A stretch of DNA of 23,377 bases. Origin: Zoopage sp. CT-All. Its lineage: Eukaryota; Zoopagomycota; Zoopagomycetes; Zoopagales; Zoopagaceae. The DNA is taken from positions 1 to 23,377 of the forward strand of contig QZWS01000127.1 in NCBI GenBank assembly GCA_004114245.1. The letters are read 5' to 3'. Below the pieces are notes generated by a model. That model ran no database searches. It was not told the origin of the DNA and saw nothing but the letters and a program-made list of their open reading frames with translations. Shown one piece after another: positions 9,382 through 20,154 of the stretch; the stretch's first letter is position 1, and each line of letters starts with the position of its first letter. Both the position numbers and the translations under genes were made by a program.

Positions 9382-9537
9382 TCAGAAGTGCGACATGAAC
9401 ACCAAGGGATCAAATTCGATGAGGCATTGCTGGAAGCTGGAAAGAGATACGATGCGCGGTATACTGACACAAAAGGCGTGATACACCACCCATGGTGGCC
9501 TCTCGAGACTCAACAAGATTGGGAGGAGGGCTATTAA
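9244..9537 (+). CDS. Small secreted protein, paralogue B of a tandem pair
   Basis: A single-exon gene of 97 residues with the same signal peptide, residue for residue, as paralogue A. The first 46 residues differ by a single Ala-to-Val change. After NPHVFQ the mature region matches A at only about 21 of 54 aligned positions, but alignment is nearly gapless. It keeps the pattern of an EA...A.K.YDA.YTD core, a G-V-x-H-x-PW motif and a W..GY end. The homologous positions show a true paralogue rather than a chance fusion. The mature part has no cysteine and no known domain. Tandem arrangement with A suggests a locally expanding family; more members may lie elsewhere in the genome. Confidence 0.75.
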   Translation: MKFSTLLLLTSAMIASLAIMPTSVLASTSNNRLAVRRNPHVFQQIFSEVRHEHQGIKFDEALLEAGKRYDARYTDTKGVIHHPWWPLETQQDWEEGY

Positions 9538-9796
9538 TAAGGAGATGCTGAGATGCATCAATCTCTATATAGAAGCTTGCTCGTTGACTATTTCATCTGC
9601 ATTTTTGCATTTGAAGAATGGTGACCCCTTTCACAATCATTTTGCTGACTATTTTCTAACATACGTGTCAACACCATCCCTTTCATTTGTCAACACTTCA
9701 CTCTAGTGCCTAGTATTTCTAGACTTCTGCTACTTGTGCCGAATCAATGCCATTGAATGCGCCCGGATCGCACCTGGATCATTCCATCAAGTACTC

Positions 9797-12025
9797 TTAG
9801 GCAGCACGGCGTCTGCTGCGCTTGCGCAACTGCTCTACTTCCTCAGCAGTCAGCTCCACTGCCTACAACCACGATCCATTAGCACTCGCCCTACCAGGAA
9901 AAAAAGCGCATGCCTTCTGTGCCTCGGGATCAAAGCGAAACGGAACAATCCCCAGCGTCCCGTCATATCGATTTTTCTTGACATCCAAGTATCGAAATCC
10001 AGGCGCTGATGACCCACTATTGCTCCCTGCTGCAGATGTCTGAATCATCACCACATTGTCCGCCTCCTGCACCACCTTGACGCTGCCAAACACACTATTC
10101 AGTTCCAATACGTCACGCTCCTCCTTGCGCGGATGCACCACTAGGGATATGTGGACTTGATTCTCGGTTGCAAATCGGCGCAGAATGCTGACGGCATCGT
10201 CCTGGATCTCCCATCGGTCACCAGCACTTCCACTCTTGGTTTGTCCACTGAGCATGAATTGCAGATTGTCGATGATGACGTGGGAGACGTCGTAGGCGTA
10301 GCGCGCATGGTGCATGGCCGAGAGAAGCGAGTCGATGTTGGTGCTGCCCTGGAACTTGAGAAAATACATCGGGAGCTATGGAAACGGGTTACCAACTAGC
10401 CCTTCTTCATAGAGCGAACGTACGCTTTCGAACTGCCGTGCTACGTTGTCAAACACGCTGTCGTCGTCGTCGCCGCGGTTGGCTCCTTCCTCGTCCGCCA
10501 TCGCCTTGCCAAGATCCCGTCCAGCGAATTGGCACATCATACGGCGCACCAGTCTGACATTGTTCACCTCAAAACTCCCCCAAAGCGTGCTCACATTCCC
10601 ATGCCGGCACCAATCGAGACTCAGCTGACTAACCAAGGTGGTCTTTCCCACCCCGGTACCGCCCGTGTAGATCGTAAGCTCGCCAGGGCGATGGCCCTTC
10701 AGTATGCGCGTCAGCGTGGGAAAATCTTGCGATGCGACGCCGCTAACAGCATCTGGATGGCGAAGTTCGTAGCGTACTGCGTCGCGAAGGTCGTCGAATT
10801 GGATGATCTCGCGGTGGCCTATTCGCTTCGCCGAGTCTATCACGCGCATTAGGTCGCTCGCTTGGTCTTTCTGGCGAAGGGCATCCAAAACGCCGCGGTA
10901 GCCACTTCCGATAACAGAGTCGGGATGACAGATCCATGTGCGCCCAACTCCAAGCTTATGCGCAAATCGCTCCGAAATGTGTCCCATGTCGGTGGCATCC
11001 GCTCCCTCTGCCATCTCCAGCCAAAGGTATATTCGCTTGAATCGCTCAAGCAACGGGAGGATGTCCAGCGGAAGCTGGGTAGGACCTCGAGGCAGCGGCA
11101 CTGCTGGCAGTCCAACAGTCTGACGCAACGCCATGGCTAGCCATTCGTTCGATGTTAGCACAATCTCGTCATGGCCTTGAGCGAGCTGAAGACCAAAGAG
11201 GCCTGGCAGAGTCGATTCTGGCCACAAATACTGTCGCGAGTGCAGTGGATCGGCAACTGAAATAAGACGGCAATGGTTCAACGTCGCCGTCTCTATTGCT
11301 TTAGACGACCCAGTGGCAGCGTTCAGAGTGTAGCGCGGAAAAACAAACATTGGCTTATCAGCCGCCTTTGCTAGCGATACGCACGATAGCGTCTCTGGTT
11401 TCTGCGCAACGCCAACACGAAATGCCCTCACTGTATCAGCAGCGATACCCTTTTCCACAAACGGCGCCATCCAGGCGCTGGATGCTTGCAAATCCGCAAC
11501 GTATTCATCAATGTCAGCGGCCCCAACGCCGCCTCTCGTGTTATTCTTGCCGAGACCTGGACTCGCTCCACCAGTTATGACGCTGTCATCTACAGTCTCA
11601 CCAAACGCAACTAAATAATCAGACCAATGTCCGCGGGTACCGCACCTCGTGCAAGCATGGTTGCCAGACACCTCGTTGATTCGGGTTGCATCAGCGCGCT
11701 TGCAGCTTGGGCAAGTGCTCACGATCTCGATGGACGTAGTGCCGTATTTAAAGGGCAGCTTCCGTCGCTCAAGATAGGACCGTACTTCGCCAGGAAGAGG
11801 GGTGTAGTACTGCGATCGGAACATTGTTGCTTTGGGATTTGCTGGCTTCACGGCAGCCAGCAGAGGTGTTGATGGCGCCTTGGACGCTCTTGGCGGCAGT
11901 ACTTTCAATGCTGAATACGGTTTTGCCACCGGCTTCGGATCGGGTCCATCCTTGGCGCGTGAAACCGTGTAGGCACATCGCGGGTATGCCATTGGTCGCC
12001 ATATTGCGCGCCCAGGCCCATTCAT
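9797..12025 (-). CDS. TWNK: Twinkle-like mitochondrial replicative DNA helicase (primase-helicase family)
   Basis: Exons 12025-10424, 10375-9895 and 9858-9797 join to 714 residues; introns are 48 and 36 nt. Twinkle is a hexameric 5'-3' helicase of the T7 gp4/DnaB type that unwinds mtDNA. The helicase half is complete: Walker A GGTGVGKTT (455-463), WGSFEVNNVRLVRRMM, Walker B VIIDNLQFML (from 567), HPRKE, QEADNVVMIQ, and KKNRYDGTLGIVPFRFD. The N-terminal primase half keeps a zinc-ribbon Cys set (CPSC at 105-108, CTRC at 125-128) and a Toprim-like fold region. However, the catalytic acids look replaced (LTSNEWLAMAL where active primases have TEGE-like; YLWLEMAEG where they have a D-x-D). The N terminus is basic and hydroxylated, as a mitochondrial presequence would be. 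The start is the first ATG after an in-frame stop. The gene is divergent from the R3H gene. Confidence 0.9.
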
Positions 12026-12336
12026 CCCCAAGTCAACCAGCCGAAGACGCGTAATGATGTCTTTCTATGATATTTTGGAGGGAAAGCAGCAAAATCGCTT
12101 CATACTCGCAAAAGGCCCTGGCATCGATGCATTCTGAGCAAGAAATTTGACGGCCAAAATGGCAATTCGGCTTTTCAGCATCGCCTGAGATTTTGGACAC
12201 CATCCTACGCCCGTGCTGGCCCGTGCTGGCCCCTGCTTCCTGTCCATCTCCGTCCATATTCGGCTGTTTACAGGCTATACCAAGTCATTCTCGCTTCAGA
12301 GATCCAGTTCGAACTATTGTCGGACGTGACGCTGAA
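12026..12336. promoter_or_regulatory. Short divergent promoter region, TWNK / R3H gene
   Basis: These 311 bp separate the start codons of two divergently transcribed genes and must hold both core promoters. A 10-bp tandem repeat CCGTGCTGGC occurs twice at 12211-12230, with a partial third copy after it. No clear TATA box was recognised. Assignment as a shared promoter rests on gene geometry. Confidence 0.5.
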
Positions 12337-15300
12337 ATGAGCGGATTTTCCGACACCAATCCAGGCAGCGACATTCATCGTTCTGCTTCGGCTCCTCGCA
12401 TGTTCCTCCGAAAAGGCCTGGGTTCGGCAGAAACGAGCCCAAACATTGGCATTCCCAGGGTGTCCGAGAGGCAGACAGCGACGGGCTATGTGCATCAGCA
12501 ACGAGCATCAACGCATCCACTCCACCGGACCGAATCGTCGATCAGTGCACCCGCGGCCTCGGGCTTCACCGGTGAGTTTTAATGCTAGCCTAAGAATCAT
12601 ACGATCATGGCAATAGAATCGGACGTGAGTTCGATAGAACTGGATGGATTTCTACTCTCTGCATTGTTGAATCCGAACGATCGGCGACTCATGCTCATGC
12701 TCGACCAGGATATTGTGTTTTTTATGAACGATTCAACGTATGGATATACTTGCATTGCTCATTCCGGCCTAAATTTGCCTAGTCGTCGTCGACTGGAGTT
12801 TCCAAGCATGAATGCGTACCAGCGCCTTATCGTGCACCGTGTTGCCCAGTATTTTCGACTTGCTCATGTCGTCGATAGCACTAAAGGATGCGTCATACTA
12901 TACAAGGAGCCCGACTCATATATGTACGTCGCTCTTTCTCCCTGCCCTCGCTACACAGTTTTATCTAGCCCTATACTTCGATTTGGAGATTTTCTCGAGC
13001 AAGAGGACGAGTCGCTGTCTGGCAAAACAGCACAAGAGCGCTCTGCGGTACCGCTGTCGTTCGAAGACAAATCCGAGGAAATGAATGCCCCATCCTTCAA
13101 AATAATGCGCCGGGCTCCATCCAATCATGGGACAACGACCTCGGCCAATTCGAGCAACATCAACTTGAATGCCACGCCATTGCCTCTTGATACCCCTGCA
13201 AATCAAAGCAGCGCTTTGGCCAATTCTGCTTCAACAAAGCGCGTTCTCTCGATGGAAGAACGCGAGGCGGCCTATCAACGTGCTCGTGAACGCATTTTTG
13301 GAGAATCGGAGAAATCAGCCGTGATTCCAAGTCCGGCAGTATCTGACAATGGCGCCACACTGGTGGCCATAGTAGAGTCGGCCGTTACTGGGCAAATCGG
13401 TCAGGCCAAGACGCATTCGGCTTCTAGTAATACCAGGGCTACAAGTCCCGCGCGATCGATAACGTCCTCGGTGACGTCAAACTCTAGCCGACGAAGCACG
13501 TTCGCCAGTAACTCTGTGTCCTTTCGTGGTCGACAGCAGTCGTCGCAGGCGTTGGTCGACGCGCGTGCATCATGTGTACGTATTGCTGCCAGTACGCAAG
13601 GAGACGTGGTTGGCGAGCTACCGACTTCTATGGTCTCTGTTGGAAGTCAAAGTACCCGCGGTGCAAGTCCAGCTCGTTCAGTAGCCTCCTCGACAATGAC
13701 TGCGTCAACCGCATCAAGCCGACGGAGACGCAAACGTCGTGGTGGTCGGGGTCGCAAGCGCTCAAGCACCCAAGCCTCCGCGGATGGCGAAGACGAAGAT
13801 AGCGAAGACGAGCAGATCGCTATTACGCCGGATGCTGTTACAGAGCTGGAGCATTCAGACATGACCGCTCCCACTGCTCTTCCTGACGTCCAGTCGGCGG
13901 CCGTGTCCATATCTTGTGCCGAAATCGAAGAGGCAGCTATGCCAGTGGCTTTAACGCCGGAACCTCGCACAGACAGCACCAGTGTCTCCAGACACCCTGC
14001 CGAATCAGAGCAGATATATCACCCGTATATAGTCAATACGTCGCATAGACCTGTGCCAGCATTTTGGGACGGACGAGGCTGGATCACCATGTATCCCACG
14101 CATCCTTCTTTTCATTCGATGCACGGCCAATTTTCACAGATGCCCGCTATAACAATGCTGCATCAGCAGCCTGCAGTGGACGGATATCATGGTGCTTATA
14201 TGGCCTCATCACCTTTGCCATCTGGTGTCGGAGACCAGCTTGAGGGCGACGATCGCGTTGTGACGCCGAATGCCCATGCAGCGCAGCCAAGTATAGACAC
14301 CGGCTCACCTACAGGAAAGACCCCTTTTAGTTATGCGGCTGCATTATCGCAAGGATCTCGCGAGCCTTTAAATGCGCCAGGAACAGCCCCAGAAAATCCC
14401 CCAACGGGCCCCTCGCTGATATCCGGTGATGTGCCCGTTGCAGAGCAACACGATGCAAGCATATCTACTGAACCAACGAAATCTGCGCACATCTTTACCG
14501 GCCCATTGTCTTACCAGTACGAATCGCAGCCGAGTTCAGTTGTGCACTTTCCTTCCCAGCAGCAGCTCTATCCACAACTACTACCGGGACAAGGCCAACT
14601 CCTACCGGGACAAGGCCAACTCCTACCGGGGCAAGGCCAACAGCCGTACTATCCCAGCCAATTGTATGGTTGTCTGCCATTGGAGTCGTGGAACACCATG
14701 GGATTGCCATCGTCGCATCAGCAGCCGCCTGGCGTATTTCATCATGTACCGTATCCTTATGGCGGAAATCCACTTGCCATCCAAGGACTTCCCTATACCG
14801 CAGCCGTCGGATCGCAATTTACCAACGCTCCCCATGGGGCTGGAGGGTATCCGCTTCAGCCGATGGATCCGAATCAGTATCGAGGCGTTCGTTCCGGTGG
14901 AAGGTCGATGGCCCTTTATGACCCAAACGCCTCTAGACCCGATGATACCCGCCGATCACAAAGACCTGCCGAGCGATCTCCTCGCGTAATGGGTTCAGGC
15001 GGGGGTGACACGGCAACGCCGCAGCCAATAGAGCGGACGAACAACTCGGTTCTAGCCGGCGCTTCTGCTGCCCCTCGTTCCGCTCCCCTTCACAAGGCTA
15101 GGAGTGCGTCGATTCAAAACCCGTTGCCGCATGGACAGCGAAAATCGTCCAATGACAACGGCCTTCTGTTCAACTACTCGAGCCACGTTTATGAAGGCGT
15201 TCGAGCTGACCAACGTGCGTCTAATTGCGGCTTTTAGGGCAAATTTACTCACTCCATCTAGTGCCTCAACAACCAGGACACATATTGGAACTGCATGCCT

Positions 15301-15539
15301 CCAACGTCGACGATCAACTTGTTGACGTTAGAATACAAAATGCCACGATCAAATACGTTCCCGCGTCGAGCGATCGGCCCAGAGGCCAAGTTTTTGCTGT
15401 GTTTAAGAATATATCGCTGGCGAATGCCGCCATGGAGCAAGACATCGGCGCTGGTCGATTTACGCTTCAAAGAATGCGGACGGTCATCAAGATGACGAAA
15501 GAGGTGCCTGCGATCATCAAAGGAGCAGGACGGAAATGA
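12337..15539 (+). CDS. R3H-SUZ domain RNA-binding protein with C-terminal RRM-like segment
   Basis: Exons 12337-12571, 12617-15214 and 15262-15539 join to 1036 residues; introns are 45 and 47 nt. After a Ser-rich N terminus, residues about 80-180 form an R3H domain: the core RLEFPSMNAYQRLIVHRVAQ with YFRLAH following keeps the Arg-x3-His spacing used to bind single-stranded nucleic acid. A SUZ motif follows (FKIMRRAPS near 239, then SMEEREAAYQRARERIFG near 290-307), as in the R3HDM/ARPP21/Encore family of cytoplasmic mRNA-binding proteins. The middle is long and disordered: Ser/Arg and a basic RRRRKRRGGRGRKR patch, an acidic stretch, then Gln/Pro-rich sequence with a tandem LLPGQGQ repeat. 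The last 90 residues (HILELHASNVDDQL...GQVFAVF) resemble a degenerate RRM seen in some fungal R3H proteins. Role inferred: mRNA regulation. An internal ATG at 12607 lies inside the inferred first intron and is not the start. Confidence 0.85.
14578..14640 (+). repeat. Three tandem 21-bp units encoding LLPGQGQ
   Basis: Units at 14578-14598, 14599-14619 and 14620-14640 are nearly identical at the DNA level and in frame in the R3H-SUZ gene. Near-identity suggests recent slippage and possible copy-number variation between strains. Confidence 0.9.
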
Positions 15540-15544
15540 TTTGC

Positions 15545-15550
15545 AATAAA
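15545..15550 (+). terminator. Likely polyadenylation signal of the R3H-SUZ gene
   Basis: AATAAA begins six bases after the stop codon, followed by a T/G-rich stretch. It is unusually close to the stop; cleavage would give a very short 3' UTR. The remaining space to the convergent KDM4-like gene (to 15831) holds no recognisable gene. Confidence 0.4.
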
Positions 15551-15831
15551 GCTGTATTGTACGCGATTCGCTCTTCTCTGACTACGCGCCGACATCGCTG
15601 GACACATGCGTCGCCACGACATTCACACTCACCGATGGCCTAGGCAAAGTCAGGCCAATAATCGATACTCAATCGAAATACACGTTATCGACGACTGGTT
15701 GATCGCAACTGACAGCGTTTGCATCGTCAGGACCTTGAGCTGCCACGTTGACGGATTGCAATTCGCTCGCTTCGTCAACTGGTTCATCGCGTTTATCCCG
15801 CTGTTTCGCTAGTTTCTTGACCTTTGTTCGA

Positions 15832-17569
<1,738 letters not shown>

Positions 17570-18085
17570 TGTATTCGCCTTGTCTCACATGAGGTTGGAC
17601 GGTAGCGAGCGGGAGCGGCCAACGGAGCGTCACCGCGATTCATACTGCGGACGACCCGGACTCGCTCTGGATCGTCCAGCGCGCGTCCACCTCCCCAAAG
17701 ACGTCTTGCCACCGCGGAACACCGATAAAGTGCGGCCATTCTATCCGATTGATGCATCTTTCGTCGAACATGTATCTGCACTCCCATGCGTATGCAAGCC
17801 CGATTAGCCAGAATTATGAAGTCTCGGCGTTTCCAGCCCCTGGCGACGCAGGCGATGACTGGATCGTGCAATGCTTTGACGACAGTGGAAGCATTATTCC
17901 GGCCGAAAATGAGGGTGCGTATTGGGAGAGGGAGAAGAAGGTAGCATTGAGACACGGCCTGACCGGAGCATGGCTGGGTGCCGATGATCGATACAAGTTT
18001 GGCCGGCCGATTGCGGGACAACTCGAGGTGGCCGGCATCAAGGAGCGAGAAGTTGGGCGCGCGGAATGGGTCGCGCAGGAGGGTA

Positions 18086-18091
18086 TTTATT
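18086..18091 (-). terminator. Possible polyadenylation signal of HAS1 inside the SDF2 coding region
   Basis: The minus strand reads AATAAA here, 64 nt beyond the HAS1 stop codon. As the two genes are convergent and 31 bp apart, use of this site would make the HAS1 3' UTR overlap the SDF2 coding end on the opposite strand. Confidence 0.35.
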
Positions 18092-18154
18092 TTGCAGAGG
18101 AGATGGACAGGACCGAATTGTAGCGAGTTCACGCAAAATGCGAGTATTTATCTC

Positions 18155-19900
18155 TCAGCGGTTCCACTGACGACCATCCGCTGCGTCACCATTGCTTTTA
18201 TTCAACACACTGCTGCGCTGCTTGGAAAAATGCGCCTTGTCGCCCTTTGTTGCCAGTCCACCTGCACGTCGCACAGCGCTGGGCTTGTTCCGTGACGTCG
18301 TCGCACTGCCCACCATCAGCGTGACCTTGGGCGGGACTGCGAATCCGAACGCGCGCGCAACCTTGGCCAGATCCAGGCTGTTGACATTGAAAATCTGCTT
18401 GAGTGAGTAGCTTGCATACGCGTGGAGATAGGATCGATACGCGTCGCGCGCAGACTTGTTCAGGTAGTAGTTCTTCTCAATCAGCTTCTCCATCTGCGAC
18501 TGAACGTTGGCAATCTTGCTGGGCGGAAACTGGTATTCATTGAGCGGGACGCGCGCGTGCTTGAGGTAGCGGAGGAAGCCGAGCTCGGACGGAAGCAGAA
18601 ACATGAGCGATTTGCCTTGACCGCCTGCCCGAGCCGTGCGGCCCACGCGGTGAATATAGTCCTTGGGATCATCCGGCGGGTCGTATTGGATGATCCAGTC
18701 GACCGCGGGGATGTCGAGACCACGAGCAGCAACGTCGGTGCACAGGAGAATGCCGTGCTCCGCGTTCATGAACTCAAAGAATGTGTTTGTGCGCTTCTGC
18801 TGCTTCTGCTTGCCGTGCAGATCGAGAACCGGCACATCAACATAGTTGAGCAGCTCGGCGTGGTACCGCACCGAGTTACACGAGCTGAAAAACACAATCA
18901 CCTTCTTGGTGAGATTGCGCCGGAGGAAGGTGAATAGGAGCAGGAACCGTTTGTCCGAGTCGATCACCACGTAGCCTTGTTCGAGGCCATCTGCGGTCGC
19001 ATCCTCCTTGTTCTCGTCAACGTTGATGTATAGTGGGCCGGCACGGAGCGAGATGCGTGCAAGATCCTCGACCTTGGTGGTCTGTGTTGCACTAAACAGC
19101 ACCGTTTGCCGGCTCTCTTTGGGCAACAGCCTGATAATCTGCTTCATCTCGTCCTCGAAGCCGCATTCGAGGATCCGATCAGCCTCGTCGATGACCAGCT
19201 GCTTGATGTTATGGAAGACGAACCCCTTGGTGTTCTGCAGGTGATCAAGGAGACGGCCGGGAGTGGCGATGAGGAGATTCACGCCCTTGATTAGTTTGTT
19301 CGCCTCGGCCTTCCTATCCGCGCCGCCCATGACGATCCCAAAGGTCTGGCTGTGGTGTCCCTCCATCAGCTCCTTCGCGACGCCAAATATCTGCAGCGCG
19401 AGCTCCCGGGTGGGGGCGATGATCACCACACCGGTGCCGTTTCTTGGCTTGAATTTCAGCCGGCAAAGCAGCTCCACCGCCGGGATGAGAAACGCCAGGG
19501 TCTTCCCGGACCCGGTTTTCGCAGCACCCAGGACATCACGACCCGCGAGCAACGGCGGGATAGTGCGATGTTGGATGGGCGTCATGTTAGTGAAGGACAT
19601 GGCCGCGATGGCGGATTGGGTGTTTTGCGACAGTGGCATGTCAGCAAACGCGGTTGAAGATGGGGGCTCTGTGGCTGCGCCAGTGGTCGGCTCGAGCGAG
19701 GATTCGGTCGTCGGTGGCGGCTGCGTCTCGACCTGCTGGGTGACATGAACATCGGTGTCCGCCGTGTCCTCATCGAGCACCGCCACAGCCGCCTTCTCCT
19801 TCCGATGCTTCTTTGTCTTTACCAAAGCATCGTGGTGAACATCGCCGTTTTCGTGAGACGGGACGGTCGTCGGAGCGGGTCGTTTGCCGTGTTTGCCCAT
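18155..19900 (-). CDS. HAS1: DEAD-box RNA helicase HAS1/DDX18, ribosome biogenesis
   Basis: An intronless gene of 581 residues from the ATG at 19900; an in-frame ATG 13 codons upstream (19939) is also possible. Has1 is a nucleolar ATP-dependent helicase required for 18S and 60S rRNA processing. All helicase motifs are present in order: motif [11 protein letters not shown] (125-134), Ia APTRELALQ, Ib [15 protein letters not shown] (238-241), III SAT (270-272), [31 protein letters not shown] (417-424). Family-specific phrases point to HAS1 rather than other DEAD-box members: [65 protein letters not shown]-type [38 protein letters not shown]. The N terminus is Lys-rich then Thr/Pro/Glu-rich, as in relatives. 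It is divergent from CLPTM1 and convergent with SDF2. Confidence 0.96.
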   Translation of the reverse strand: MGKHGKRPAPTTVPSHENGDVHHDALVKTKKHRKEKAAVAVLDEDTADTDVHVTQQVETQPPPTTESSLEPTTGAATEPPSSTAFADMPLSQNTQSAIAAMSFTNMTPIQHRTIPPLLAGRDVLGAAKTGSGKTLAFLIPAVELLCRLKFKPRNGTGVVIIAPTRELALQIFGVAKELMEGHHSQTFGIVMGGADRKAEANKLIKGVNLLIATPGRLLDHLQNTKGFVFHNIKQLVIDEADRILECGFEDEMKQIIRLLPKESRQTVLFSATQTTKVEDLARISLRAGPLYINVDENKEDATADGLEQGYVVIDSDKRFLLLFTFLRRNLTKKVIVFFSSCNSVRYHAELLNYVDVPVLDLHGKQKQQKRTNTFFEFMNAEHGILLCTDVAARGLDIPAVDWIIQYDPPDDPKDYIHRVGRTARAGGQGKSLMFLLPSELGFLRYLKHARVPLNEYQFPPSKIANVQSQMEKLIEKNYYLNKSARDAYRSYLHAYASYSLKQIFNVNSLDLAKVARAFGFAVPPKVTLMVGSATTSRNKPSAVRRAGGLATKGDKAHFSKQRSSVLNKSNGDAADGRQWNR

Positions 19901-20154
19901 CGCGCGAGTCAAAAAGAAAAACGGTGACCCTGACGGCATGCGCTGTTGGTGTATTGTGCATCCCAGTTAGCGAAATGCAGGGCACCGCTGTGGACTGCTA
20001 TGTTGCGGCCAAGGCTTCTCACACATGCACACCAGACGATAATGGAAACGTCATTAATCTGGAATGCGGACCCGAAAGGCTAGGCGCAGACTCGGTTGTT
20101 GAAATTGGCGGCTCCAGCACTGCCATAGCTGTGGCTGTCACCTCAATACAAAAT
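19901..20154. promoter_or_regulatory. Short divergent promoter region, HAS1 / CLPTM1
   Basis: About 250 bp separate the two chosen start codons and must hold both core promoters. An in-frame plus-strand ATG at 19975 would extend CLPTM1 by 60 residues and an in-frame minus-strand ATG at 19939 would extend HAS1 by 13, shrinking the gap to about 35 bp. The more internal starts are preferred because they match the family N termini. No core element was recognised. Confidence 0.45.

Noticed and set aside
10376-10396. Stop codon between the two Twinkle frames taken as a sign of a pseudogene
   Set aside because: A 48-nt intron (10376-10423, donor GTACGT, acceptor ATAG) restores perfect family sequence.
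12607-12618. ATG at 12607 as the start of the R3H gene
   Set aside because: It lies in the 45-nt intron 12572-12616; the upstream exon joins in frame with a GTGAGT donor.
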